Assembly: GCA_030562195.1 (NCBI GenBank)
Contig: JAUJPP010000003.1
Location: 33,238,602-33,302,601 of the forward strand
Length of the DNA: 64,000 nucleotides
Direction: 5' to 3'
Origin: Nipponacmea schrenckii
Lineage: Eukaryota; Mollusca; Gastropoda; Lottiidae
A program made the translations under genes and the position numbers. The notes beneath the pieces are model-generated. The model worked only from the letters and a program-made list of their open reading frames with translations. It made no database searches and was not told the origin of the DNA. Below are positions 13,501-28,500 of this stretch, piece after piece (the first letter of the stretch is position 1; every line of letters starts with the position of its first letter).

Positions 13501-16500
13501 CAGATAAAGGAGGATATGCTTTGCTGGCAGCTCAATGTAATCTTAATTACAACGTAACAAATATTGCAATATTGTTCCCAATGTTCCCCAATTTCTTCAT
13601 CAAATCAAATAAAGCTCATTACTAGAGGTGTTCTGTTATTGGAAAGTCATGTTGTAGCAGTCTGTTAGAGCATTGGAAAGTTCTGTTGTAGCACAGTCTG
13701 TAAGAGCCTTGGAAGGTTCTGTTGTAGCACAGTCTGATAGAGAATTGGTAAGTTGTGTTGTAACAGTCTGTTAGAACATTGGAAAGTCCTGTTGTAGCAG
13801 TCTTAGAGCATTGAAAAGTTTTGTTGTAGCACTGTCTCTTAGAGAATTGGAAAATTCTGTTGGATCATTGGAAAGTTCTGTTGTAGCACTGTCTCTTAGA
13901 GAATTGGAAAATTCTGTTGGATCATTGGAAAGTTCTGTTGTAGGTAGCACTGTCTCTTGTAGAGAATTGGAAAATTCTTCTGTAGCACTGTCTCTTAGAG
14001 AATTGGAAAATTCTGTTGGATCATTGGAAAGTTCTGTTCTAGCCAGTCTGTTAGAGCATTGGAAACTTTACATGATGTCATTTGCTTGGTTAAGTCAAAT
14101 GGATGGTGGTTGGCCAAATTTTGGTTTGCTTTTGAAAGTCTTTTAGACCTTGAATGAGTCTTTGTAAATGGGTAAAGATTATCTGGTCATGATCAATGCC
14201 AAGATGTTTGACCAGAGACCATTTTGAAGATCCCTGTGAACCTGAAGTTGTGTTCCTTGTAAAACAATTATTTCTGTATTTTTGATATTTCCTTGGAATA
14301 TTGAACATTCCCTATAGAGTTGAATTGGTGCCAATATTTCCTCTCCTTTGAAACTAAGCTCATGTTTTATTCTTATATTTTCAGTAAACAGTGGATCAAC
14401 TGGTCATATTGGAAGTTCACCTAGACATAAAACACCTATAGAATATTGGGTAGACACATTACGCAAAACTGGTTCAGGTATGGATCACAAACCCATTTTT
14501 GCTTTTTTTTTTTTAATTTATGTTTAAAATTTGTCTTGTAAGCCTTTTTTAGAATTTTGATCTGTTATGATCATGTGACACTGATATAAATTGCATGTTA
14601 AAAATCAATTCACATTTGGAAATTGAAAGAGTACGCTAATGCACTTCGTATGGCATAGCCTGTTTAAATTAGTCTAAAAGGGTGTCGAAAAGTAGGATGT
14701 AAAACTCTGTTCATTTCATTTTTTGATAAAAAAAATCTAGTTTTATAGTAATTCAGTTCTGAACGCAAGCATTGGTTACATATGGCAGACTATTATGAGG
14801 AAGGGTTCTTCAAAAAGTGATGCTGAGTTGACAAAGCAGCTAAAAAAAGTTTTTTTAAAGCCTTGATCTTTAAGATAATAAAGTAAAGCTAAGTATTTTA
14901 TTTCGATATTGTAGGTATCAGTACAGAGAGTGGAAGAAATACATTTACTGGTTTAAAGAAAGAGAATGGTTTAGACATGGCCTATTATAGTACTTCACAT
15001 CATTTACGTCAAGTCATGGGAGTGGAAAAACCTAAAAAAGGGTCATGAGCCATATAGTAAGTACAACTCATTAGGATTATTCAAAGTAATACTTATATTT
15101 TACAATGGACAAAACATGGTCAATAGGAGTATATTATTCATCAGTTGGATTTACCAGTTGCCATAACTAAAGGATAGAATCTCTATGTCCATATAACATG
15201 ATTTATCCAATAGACTAAGTAATTATTGAAAAAAAGCTGTGTTCAATACTGGACTGTTACTTCATGTTATGGATTTATTCGATTACAAAGAGATTCTGTT
15301 GTATAGTTTTGACACCAGAATAGTCCACAAAGACTCATTTTACCAAGTTTTAAACTTAAATTTATATTTTCTTTTTTTTTCCCCTTTTTTTAAAAACTTT
15401 TTTTATTTATTCTCAGCAAACTAACACCACATAATAAAAATTTAAAGTTTTGGCAAAAAGGGGAAGATTTACAAAAAAAAAATTAAAAAAATTAAAGTTT
15501 ACAAAATTAAAATGGCCCCCATTGGGGTTAAACAAATTTCACGAAAAGGGATAAAAATTCGGCAATTCAGAGGAAAATACAGGATGGGAGACGAAATGTT
15601 TGATGAAATGTTTGATGAAATGTTTTGGTCTCTATATGCGAAAGTTCGAAAATATAGAGTCCAAGGTTTTAGGTTGTACGGTGCTTTTACCCCATTAAAA
15701 TTAATATTTACATTTCTACTTTCACTCCCTTCAATGAACTAGTTAAACAAACTGGCGTTTATTCTCCAATAACTTTAGTTTGTCACTTGATACTTTGACG
15801 TGATTGACGTCGTCAAGGCACCACATAATGACACAATCTAAGATTTATGGCAAATTCAAGGGAACCGATCATAAAAAAGTGAAAATTGCATCAATAAAAG
15901 TATCTGAATGTAAATATAAGAACTAGAATTGCTTACAATTATGAACGTATTTCGAGAGCCTTAAAATATTATGTAGGCTAAATTTGCAAATACCTACATC
16001 TAGACAATATATTGAATATCATTTGACCTAGTTTTCAAAGTCATAAAATAATTAGGTCACACCTTCCGTAACGGTTAATGATGGCGAAAATATGAAAATT
16101 ATAAATTTTTGCTGTATTTAAGTACACTTATCTCTATGAATTTTTTAAGTAAGCCAAATTAAAAAATATCTACTCGTAGACAATATATTGAATATTATTT
16201 GACCTAATTTTCAAGGTCATAGATTAAGTGGGTCACACCTTCCGTAGCCGTTAAAGTGACCTAATTTTGAAAAAATCGAAATTTAAATAATTCGAAAGAA
16301 AATACGAAATTTGAAAATCGGTCTCCAAGAAAAGGTAGATAATGATCCATTGTATCTATGTGCTAAATTTCATCAAAATCGGTCTATCAGTAGTGTCTGA
16401 ATTTCGGATTTAAGAATTGTAACAAAAATTCAAAATGGCGGCCGATATGGCAGCTTGACCTAATTATTTAGGTCAAATCAATTACTATTGACAAGTTATT

Positions 16501-19500
16501 TATAAAACAGTTTTCACTTTTTACCTAGCAGTTATAGACCGGAAGTTACGTAATTACATCATTTGAGGCTAAACCGGAAGTAGAATTTTTTTTTTCACAT
16601 TTTTTCAAAAATTATAATCATATCGCCTATCAACTGGTAAAGTTTCAAAATTTTACCATTTATATTAAAGGAGAAATCACGGTCTGAAATTTTTGCCGAT
16701 GACCCTTGAATATTGAATTGCAAATCGTGGGTAAAATATTTAACCTAATTGCATAAAACCTATAATTGTTAGTTGACAAATACATTGAAGTTTTCAAATC
16801 TGAAAATCCGGTCAAAATCGAACTGAAAATAAACTTGCTAAAGCAAAAAAACCTCAACTTCCGGTTCTCACTTCCTGTCAGAGATAGAACTTCCGGTTTT
16901 GTTTTATTTGATAATAGAAATCATTCTAAGATCAACTGTAGATTTAGAATTTCTGCACCTTTTACCAGTTTGTCTGCAAACTCATCCAAGAATTACAAAA
17001 AAAAAAAAAAAAATAAAATAATCCGAACGATTACAATACGTTTTCGCCAAAGTCGAAATACGTAATTAAATGTTGGTCTCACTAGCTTTATTGATGTGTA
17101 AACGTAGTTGATCATGCCACAAAAACTTTGTCATGTGATCAACTACGTTGACACACCAATAATGCTAGTGAGACCAACGTTTAATCCTTAATTGACCAAC
17201 CTAAGAGTCTTTTATGAGTACAAGGAACACTAAGAGCATCAGTTGGTACCATTCCATTTTTCAATCAGACATCTGGAATATATAAAATTCCACTTGAACT
17301 TTTTATAACAATGGTTTTTAGATATAAATAGCACATTTTGCATTAGTGACATAAAAAATGTTTTTAAGAAAAGCGACACGACTATTATAGACATTCTCAA
17401 AGAAAATGATAACATATTATTTTACCTGATTTTCTTTTTAGACCGGTCGGGTGCTGGTACACCAGCTTATAAAACACCAGAAGAATATTATGATGAAGTT
17501 TTAGAACTCAGAAAGGTATATCATTTTCCCACTTGATTTCGATAAATCTTCAAGATGTCATTTTGATATTTCAGTGATTGTTGCCCTTCATTTGCAATAA
17601 TGATGAATGTGTTTTGTTAAAAAGAAACAACCATATTAAATTACAAGTAGCTCAAACTTTTTTTTATTAGGTTTTATTTTTAATTAAACTTCAGTTAGGG
17701 TCTAATTACAGGGCTCTTGGACTATTAATGACACTGTCAGCTAATGAAATTTCTCCCCTCCTACTCTGAGATTTTGTGACCCTAAATAAAGTAGCAATAT
17801 TTAAGACAGTTAATTGATGAAATATGGAATGAAAGTTTGGTCTAATTTGATTAAACAGGCTCATGTGGATAATGTTTAATAATAATAATTTGGTCAAAAC
17901 CTTTTGGCATAAATCTTTCCCGATTTATCTTTACTTGACTTTTGGTTAACTGGTATATTAAGTAGAGATTACCTATTGAAGTTGTCTTATGCTGAAAATA
18001 TTCAATTTTTACCCTTTAGGAAGATGATTCAAAGTTTTTTAAGAATAGACATGTTTGTAAGAGAAAATTTGTTATTTTCAGCAAATCAGTAATCTAAGCC
18101 AGGATAACTCGACAATGAAGGCTAAAGTTAGAAGACTTGAAGAAGATAAAATTAAAAAGGTAGGAATTGAACTGATGTTTTCAGTATTCTGTCCTATTAA
18201 CAAAATGCTACTGAACAATGTAACCATTTGAATCTTCAATCGATGACAGAAAAATCAGACAACTTAACACAGACACAGGTGTCTGTAATCTTGGAAAATT
18301 CTATTCATTTTCATAAAGTGTTGATTTCTCCAATGTTATTCAACAACAGATCAAGATGATGAGTTTCATGTGTTTTCAGTGGGTGACTCTTCTATTGATT
18401 AAATCAAATATTATCACCCATTCTTTGAATAAGACTAGGAATTCTTTGTGTCCCACTCAATTCCGTGACAAGCGACTTACGTCTTATAATTTATGGCTAT
18501 GGTAGTACCCCTGTAGAAAAAACACAAAATAAAACTTATAACCACTCATTTTTTTTGTAGGATAAAGAAATGGAGTCTCTCTTGAATCCAGCAAAGGTAA
18601 GTTGTCAAATTTTAAAGTTTATCAAAAAAAAAAGGTAAATAAATGGGTGTTGCTCAAATTTCAGCACTTTCAGCACGTTCAATGTATATGTGCTGAAATA
18701 ATAATAGATAGAATTCAAGATAAAGGACAATATCGGGACCTGTTCAGAACTCTCTATTCGAATGCAACCAATCCTATTCAGGCTGCCAACTATATTCAGG
18801 CTCTACAAAGGGAGATCACTCGTAATACAGACCACAATATGACAATCCACAATTACTGAAATACAAATGTTGTATTTCTATAGAGTGATGATATAAGAAG
18901 AACACTAGGTGATAGAAAACCAGATTCTGGTGCTGTTATACACAGTCTCAAACAAAAAATACTGAAATTGGAAATGCAACTGAGAGAGAAAGATACAGCA
19001 TTTGGGTAAGAACTTGGCATTTTTTGACTGATATTTATTGACTCATCTGAAAGTTGCAGGATCAAATGAACAGCCTCTGTTCGTAACATTTGAAAGTTTC
19101 TGTACTTGACATTTAAACTCATGATTCATGGTGATTAATTCAGTTTTCGGCCTGCCTCTTTAAGTTTTGGTGTCATTAAATTGAGATGGTATTTCAGAGA
19201 TAGCAGTTTGTTTAGTAACATAGTCATGTCACAACATGATGGTATTGCATGTAAGCATGTGACAAAAGGGATACATCTCATAAGCAAAGGGCTTGATATT
19301 CTGACTACTTCCTTATAAGGTAGTCAAAAGATTCCAATTTCAAAATAGACATAATGAATGAAGATAAAGCAGACTATCCAATCTTGATCATATTTCAAAG
19401 CAATGCTGCATTAACTATATTTAGTTAGACGATAATTGATAACAATAAGAGATACTAAACAGACAAGTTTACCATCTGTTTGACCATAGTCTCATAACGG

Positions 19501-22500
19501 GAAGTTTTTAGTTAAGCTAATCAGTATCAGTAAATGTGTTGACAGCCCATTGAGACTCTACTATAATTATAGAAAAGACATATAGAAATAGAAACAGATA
19601 TTTGAGTTATATTTGAAGGTATTATATGACTTTTGGGCAGAACTACTTGAAGTTGACCCTCTAAAATGACATTGTTATTTCCAGTATATTACAAAATAGA
19701 GTTCACAGATCATTGTGCTTTCTTGAGACACCACTACCACTATAATCATAGAAAAGACATTATAGAAATACATGTAGAAAGAAAGTTTATAATTTGATTT
19801 ATATTCAAAATGATTATATGATTTTTGTGCAGTTATAGTACTACTTTAAGACTCAAAATTGACCCACAAAAATGGCGAAACATAATCTTTATCCTGTTAT
19901 TTTCAGTAAACTACAAAGTGATTTAAAAGTAACTAAGATAGATGAAATGAGAAGTCAGATGGAAGTTATGTATCAAGAAATAGTCAGGTTACAGAATTCT
20001 AAAGATACAGGTGTACCCAAGTCTGCTAGGTAAGATTTGGATAATTTGAGATTGACTTGTGGACTTCTCTGAAATCCATTATTTTCAAATAACTTATAAG
20101 ACATTTAATTTAGTAGCCAGACAGGCTTGATTATTTTTTAGTTAACAATATATTAGTGAAATACCTCAGAAAAATAGTAATATCATTCTGTTACCTTAAA
20201 ATATACTGTTAAAATTATAAAATATTGAGACCTTGGACAAAACGGGTTACTTTTTATCTATTACTCCATACCGCGATATGTTTCGTATCCTGACCCTTGT
20301 ATATTGCGATACGTATCGCATTGTTGCATGGTTGGCAATACCCAGCACTATGGGGTTATATAGCACAGCAAGTGGAAACCAAAAAATAGTGAACATAACA
20401 ATAGGGGTGGGGGTATATACAAGCAGATGATTAGTGCATAAGTTATTACTTTAAAAAAAAAATTGATTTGTACATAATATGTAGTGATCAATTTGAGAGT
20501 TCTGAACAGGATTTGTCTGTTCCAATTTGAACAGATATGAAAGCAGATACGTCACATTCAGCCATGTTTTTTTCTGCTGGGTAGGTTTTATAGTCAATAG
20601 GACTATTTATTTCTAGCTTGTTTTGGTTGATTCACTATTTTATAGGGCCACGCCAGTAGGTAAAGAAAACACAGCTAAACTAAAAGCCCTAAACGAGACT
20701 ATTTTGAGATTAAATAAGAATAATGAGAGATTAGAAACTGAAAATAGAAGTTTAAAAGAAGAATTAGAGAAAGCTACTGGTGGAGATGAAGTTGATGACA
20801 GTCCATTAACAGGCAGTAAGTTTAAACATTGGAGAGACAGCCATGTTTCTGTGTAGACTGGACTTGAAACTTAACTTCTCAAGAATGATCAATATGAGTA
20901 TATATTCATCAGTGAACTTACTTGGTGTCAAAAAGTAACAAAATCCCTGTAAATTCTGGAAAACTTACAAAAATAAAAAATATTTGAAAAACACTTTATT
21001 AAGCGATTTTCAATAAACTCATTTGCATTTATCAGATTATATAAGGATTCTGTTATGTTATTTATGGCAGCTGGTTTATCCACTGTTGAATATAATATGC
21101 TCTTATTGGCAAAGTTTAAGAATTTATGTTCATTCTAAGACACAGTATTCCTTAAAGAATTCTCTCTGTCCATAGTTAGCTGAGTATGATTTTAAAGCTA
21201 TTTCGATGAATTATCAGAAAATGTAATGTATTATGAAGAAAACACTCAAATCACAAATTCCAAAAATTTCTCAAGAATGGGTCTATTGAAATTGAGTGTT
21301 TCTCAAGAAGGCATTAAGCCGAAATGTTATTAAACAGGACAATTTTATACAATTTAAAATGATTAAATTTTAAATATATATACTATTGTCCTGTCGTCTA
21401 ACATTTTGGCTACATTCCTTCCTTTTGAATAAGTAATAGAAGGACAAAAAAGATGTGATCATAAACTACTGTAGTGTTTCTGAAGAAGGGATTTAGTTGA
21501 AACATTAGACGGCAGAACAATAGTATATATTTTTAATAGTTTTCCCCTATTATGGGAATTTGGATACTGTTTACTTTATTTGACTTAATAGTCTATCAAA
21601 AATCTGATTGTGTATATTTGTAGGAGACTATGAAGATATGAATAGAAGACAATTGATAAGCTATGTCAAGAAAATGGAAGTTGTAAGTAATATAGGCCTT
21701 CTAGTATTTCTCTTTACAAATTTGCATATTGACTTGAAAATTAAAGAATTTTGAACAATTTAATTTACTTACAAGGTCAATTGGGCACATATAGTTTAGT
21801 CAGTTAGACACAAACCTTAGGCACAGTTCCTAGTGAATATGTGCTTAATTGAAAGTGTATCAGATACATAGTATCTTTATCACTGTGCCTTAATGACGCT
21901 GTGTCTATATGACCTGTGTCCAAATGAATATGTGCCTGAAATAGGCTACTGTTTCTAGCTTTCTTAAGCTAAAAATATTTTTAATGTAAGATTTATAATG
22001 TAAGAAGCCCTAAACCTCCAGATGCTATGAGATTAGAAGTTGTTCTTCTTTACTATGTACAACTCAATTTTCATTTTGTCATATATTTACATTTTTAATG
22101 ATTTCTATTGCACAGCACATCTAAACACGCTTGTGCAAAATGACCCTATATAAATATCTTAATAATATAATATTAATGATATGAATTTTTATGTTGTAGA
22201 AAGTTGAGAAGTTAGAAAGAAGAGCCGAGAATGATAATTTATCAATTTTATCATTAGATAAAAACAGATCTAATGTACCTGGTAAGTTTATTATCATGCT
22301 TGAACCAAATTTCTGCTCTTAATGGGCAAAGATCTACTAGATAATACTTCCAATCCCAGCCTGTTTTGTCTTCTTGAAGACTGAAAGAGAGCAAAAAGAA
22401 AAAAAAAAATTGTTCTTGGCCAGATTTCTTGGCATTGCAAGATTCAAATACTTGAATGGTGACTGAGGAAATTCAATTTAATCCAAGGTCAACAGGATTT

Positions 22501-25500
22501 ATGTGACTGAGGAAATTCATTTTAATCCAAGGTCAACATGATTTATGTGACTGAGGAAATTCATTTTAATCCAAGGTCAACAGGATTTATGTGACTGAGG
22601 AAATTCAATTTAATCCAAGGTCAACAGGATTTATGTGACTGAGGAAATTCATTTTAATCCAAGGTCAACAGGATTTATGTGACTGAGGAAATTCATTTTA
22701 ATCCAAGGTCAACAGGATTTATGTGACTGAGGAAATTCAATTTAATCCAAGGTCAAGAGGATTTATGTAACTGAGGAAATTCAATTATCCAAGGTCAAGA
22801 GGATTTATGTGACTGAGGAAATTCAATTTAATCCAAGGTCAAGAGGATTTATGTGACTGAGGAAATTCAATTTAATCCAAGGTCAACAGGATTTATGTGA
22901 CTGAGGAAATTCAATTTAATCCAAGGTCAACAGGATTTATGTGACTGAGGAAATTCAATTTAATCCAAGGTTAACAGGATTTTATACTCTATGTATGGAA
23001 CCAATATTCCAAGCCAATGGTTAACATTCAACAACTCTATCTGACTGTGCTATAGTTCATTCTCACAATGCCATTATTTAAAAGAAGCACTCCAGTTTGA
23101 TCAGTTTCAAAAATACAAATTTAGGAAAAAAAAATATTTCCTGTTCACATGTCCATTGATTTCGACAGATTATTTATGGGAAATTTAGTTTCTCAGACAA
23201 GATATATGAAAAGGAAACTTTTATCTGCAATTTAAGGTAATAGTGTTTTAGAATGGCCATGAAAGTTCTCAAGAATGGTCAACATGATTATTTATCCCAT
23301 ACTTGACATGAAAAATAAAAATTTTAAATTTGTTTTAGATTAGTTTTTTTTAACCTCTATATATTCATCAGTGAACTTACCTGATGTCATAAAGTAACAG
23401 AATCCCTGTAAAGTCTGGAAAATTCGTAAATTATTATTGAAAAATTTGACAAATTTTTTGTCAGATTTATCAGATTATATAATGATTCTGTTATGTTATT
23501 TATAGCAGCAGGTATTTCTACTGATTAATAGAGCTCTTATTGGCCAAGTTTGAAATTTACAAATTTTCATTCTAAGACGCAGTATTCCCTTAAACAAATT
23601 GAAAGAAAAAAGGGAGCCATAAAGGTACATGTACATAAGCCTGAAGGGAATATTCAAAAACGGTCGCTGAGTGAAGGTGGCCTCTTAAGAGAGGAACTGC
23701 AAAAACATTTCGTTTTGACGTTTTGGAAATCATAGGATCTTACTTTTACTCATACATGTACATGTATAGTTTCTACTGCTTTTGCATGCTATCTCCTATC
23801 TACCGATGGGATACTCTTTTTGTCGTATTTTATTTTCTTTTAGATACCAAAGTTCTCACAGTTATTATCGTTTTCAAAGTCAAAATTCTCTACCTTAAAT
23901 CAATAAGATATCCTTCTTTACTTGCATTTTAATTGCCTGTTAACACGCTTTATTCCGTAAAAAACGAAAACGAAATATTGAAGCCTTAACAGTACTTTAT
24001 AATAATTGTCAATACGATGAAATCTATCAATATTAATCAGCAACAAGCTATAAAATTAATCTGAAGAAGATTATCTAATTACCGATTAGCGATAATCTCA
24101 TTGAATATCACCGACGCGTGAACTTGATTTTTGTTACGGGAGATAATCAAAAGTATCATGGTCGCTTAATTGAGTTATTTTAATCAATTGGGAGTGTAAA
24201 TACATGGCCGCTGGTCGCATAATGAAGGTGGCCACTTATTAGTCGATTATTACATTGAAAACTCGTAGGGGGGAATTTATTGTGGTCGTTTATTGAAGGT
24301 GGGCTCTTAATAAAGGTGGTCGTATGAGCAGGATATACTGTAGGTACTGTTTAAATATTTTATTGATAGTTATTTTGTATATTAACAGGTAAAATAGATC
24401 TAAAAGGAAGTATAGAAGAAAGGTTACATCAGTTAGATCAAAGAGAGACAGAGTTATTAGATGAAATAACTAAACAAAAACATCTTATAAATAAACTAAA
24501 AGAAGAGAGATCTTACTATAAACAACAATGTGAAGAGTAGGTTTTTTTTACTATACTTAAAATTGTTATTCTGACATCAGTGTTGTTCATCTTACCTAAG
24601 TATTGTTAATAGACATGGCTCTTGTTAATGTGTTGTTAATCTGATATCATTATTGTTTTATTCTGACATCAGTATTGTTTATCTTACATAAGTAAAGTTA
24701 ATAGACATGGCTCTTGATAATGTGTTGTTAATTTGATATTGTTATTGTTTTATTCAGACATCAGTATTGTTTATCTTCCATAAGTAAAGTTAATAGACAT
24801 GGCTCTTGATAATGTGTTGTTAATCTGATATCATTATTGTTTTATTCTGACATCAGTATTGTTTATCTTACATTAGTATTGTTAATAGACATGGCTCTTG
24901 TTAATGTGTTGTTAATTTGATATCGTTATTGTTTTATTCTGACATCAGTATTGTTTATCTTACATAAGTAAAGTTAATAGACATTGCTCTTGATAATGTG
25001 TTGTTAATCTGATATCATTATTGTTTTATTCTGACATCAGTATTGTTCATCTTACATAAGTAAAGTTAATAGACATGGCTCTTGATAATGTGTTGTTAAT
25101 CTGATATCATTATTGTTTTATTCTGACATCAGTATTGTTCATCTTACATAAGTATTGTTAATAGACATGGCTCTTGTTAATGTGTTGTTAATCTGATATC
25201 GTTATTGTTTTATTCTGACATCAGTATTGTTTATCTTACATTAGTATTGTTAATAGACATGGCTCTTGTTAATGTGTTGTTAATTTGATATCGTTATTGT
25301 TTTATTCTGACATCAGTATTGTTTATCTTACATAAGTAAAGTTAATAGACATTGCTCTTGATAATGTGTTGTTAATCTGATATCATTATTGTTTTATTCT
25401 GACATCAGTATTGTTCATCTTACATAAGTAAAGTTAATAGACATGGCTCTTGATAATGTGTTGTTAATCTGATATCATTATTGTTTTATTCTGACATCAG

Positions 25501-28500
25501 TATTGTTCATCTTACATGAGTATAGTTAATAGATGTGGCTCTTGATAAGGTGTTGTTAATCTGATATCATTATTGTTTTATTCTGACATCAGTATTGTTT
25601 ATCTTAAATAAGTATTGTTAATAGACATGGCTCTTGATAATGTGTTGTTAATCTGATATCATTATTGTTTTATTCTGACATCAGTATTGTTTATCTTACA
25701 TAAGTATTGTTAATAGACATGGCTCTTGTTAATGTGTTCTAAATCTGATATCATTATTGTTTTATTCTGACATCAGTATTGTTCATCTGACATAAGTATT
25801 GTTAATAGACATGGCTCTTGTTAATGTGTTGTTAATTTGATATCGTTATTGTTTTATTCTGGCATCAGTATTGTTTATCTTACATAAGTATTGTTAATAG
25901 ACATGGCTTTTGTTAATGTGTTATAAATCTGATATCGTTATTGTTTAACTAAATTTTCTGATGTCATTATGGATCAATTGACATCATCATTTATATCTGA
26001 CATTATTATTATTGGTATTTGCAAAGCCTTTTGGTAAGGTTAAAAAATTTCAAGGAATATTATCCACGCTTCAAGATGTTTGTATTTATGTGTATTGAGA
26101 TGAAAACACCAACCATGACTGCCCTAGGCCACAGAGCAATAGATATTGATTGTTCACTGGTTATAAAGGCAAATAGACACAAATATACTATATAAATATA
26201 CTGTATAAATAGGTGTTGATCTTTTATGAAATCTTCAGATGTAAGAATATAAGTTATATAACATATTTATAATTACTTATATCACACATCAAAAAACTTC
26301 TATTCAGGGGTCATTTCATGTCCATGTGAGTAATAGGGCAGTAGGACAGGGGTAGTCCGGGGTCATTTCATCAAAAGCAGTTTCTTATTTTATTAAAAGT
26401 TAAGTTTCAACTCAATATTCTGCTGTGAACATCCATGACCTTCGAGTTTGATTATAAGATTTAAATATTAACAGTTTATGTCTTTGTTCCTTTTAGTGGT
26501 AGACCTCCAGGAACCCCTGGTAGAAGTACAAGAGCCAGTCCTAGAAGACCAAATACCAGGTAAGGAAAAAATAATTGACAGGTTTAATTGATGCCATTTT
26601 CTTATTTTACAACTACATAACTTTAGGGGAGCTCAATTAAAATATTTTGAGCAAATCTCCTAAAGATCTTACTGCAAAGATTTTTTTTTACCTGCAGTAA
26701 TAAAGCGCTATGAAATAATGATGAACTTGTTTTGTTTTCCATTATTGGGCTTAGCTTAATTAAGCTTGCAATGTTGATTTCTGTGTCTTCCTATCCATTG
26801 AAATGCTAATTATTAGTACTTCACATACCAAATCGACCTTACTGAAGACTGTTTGTTATGTTTACCTTATAAGGGGATCTGAATCATCCAGACCACCAAC
26901 TGGCAGACGACGCTCAGGTTCAGATGAAGAAGAGAGACTGAGACAAGAAAGAATAGAAAGTTTACAGAAAAGATCAGCAGCAAGTAATATACAAAGAAAC
27001 TGGAGGAAACATAGAAGTCAGGCTCTTGAAGAAAGTGAGGTAAAATTGGGCAAAGAAATGGGATATTCAAATTCTTATTTCAATTTCTTATTAATGTAGA
27101 CATTTTTCTTTTTTCAAATTCTTATCAATGTAGACATTTTTCTTATTTCTAATTCTTATTAATGAAGACATTTTCCTTATTTCTAATTCTTGTTAATGTA
27201 GACATTTGTCTTATTTCAAATTCTTATTAATGTAGAAATTCTTATTTCTAATTCTTAATATTAGTCCATTCTCTTTAGGCTGAACATTTCCAGCAATTTT
27301 ATATTTATAATTACTTCTGAATTCTTGGTTTACATAGATTCTATTCTTATTCGGTCTTACCTAATTTTAATTTTTGTTTATTTTTCCTAAAGGGACAGGT
27401 TTACAACTTTTTGCGATTGATTTGGGTCTTGAATAAATATAAATTGAACTAGAAAGAACTAGATAGTACTAGATATACACAAAAATTCCATGATTCCTTC
27501 AAAATTCAAATTCTACTTCCTTTTCTCTAAATTGCAGTGTAATTTTAACTTTGATACAGGCATGATTCTAGACACATATGGATTTGAAGGTTCAAATTTC
27601 ATCAGTGAACTTTTTAAAAGAGCTTTTCCTGTTACTTAGATTAGGGTATGATTTTTCACGAATAGGTAACCTGTCCCTTTAAGATCTACTCTGTTTAGTA
27701 TTATTTATTTTCCTCTGTTAATTACTTTACTCTAGCGTAAAAAACAACAAAAACTGACAAACATTCGAGAAAACATGGCTGCCAGACATATACAGAAAGG
27801 TTGGAGAGATTATCAACAAGAACAACATGTAGGCTTTTATTCCTTCAAATTTCATTTTCTTTTGAGCACATCAAAACTTCATTGGGTTTGGGTTTGATCA
27901 AAACATCATCAGCTTTTGATTTTGGGTTTGATTAATACTTCATTGATGTTTGGGTTTGGGTATGATCAAAACTTCATTGGATTTGATCAAAACTTCATCA
28001 GGTTTGGGTTTGACCAATACTTCATTTTGTTTAGGTTTGGGTTTGATCAAAACTTCATTGGGATTTGGTTTGATCAATACAGTCAAGTACTTTATTTAGT
28101 TGGGTTTATTCTAAACTTAATTTGCTTTGGAGCCATCAAGTAAAATTGAGAATAAATTGAGAAAATACTGCAAGCTTGCAATATTCAGAAAGGGTGTTAA
28201 AATGTTTAACATGTTCAAAAGTAGGAATGTAGTTTTAAAAGGAATTACTAGCAAAAAGAATAAAAACGAAATATCTAAGACTGTATTTTTATTGAGATTT
28301 GTACCTTTTCTCTTTCCAATTTTCATTTCGTTTATTTTAATGTTAATTTCATTTCATTTATTTCAATGTTAATTTCATTTCAATGTTAATTATATTTCTT
28401 TGCATTTTCATTTCATTATTTCATTTCATTATTTCATTTCATTTCACTTTGTACCTTCATATCATTTCATTTCACTTTGTACCTTCATATCATTTCTTGT

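Noticed and set aside
13811..14146. 111-residue open frame with repeated LRELENSVGSLESSV
   Set aside because: It is the translation of the degenerate tandem repeat; no splice sites connect it to IQCE, whose phases already join from 13173 to 14385.
27916..28143. 75-residue open frame with FGFDQNFI repeats
   Set aside because: By-product of the TTTGGGTTTGATCAAAACTT repeat between IQCE exons 19 and 20.
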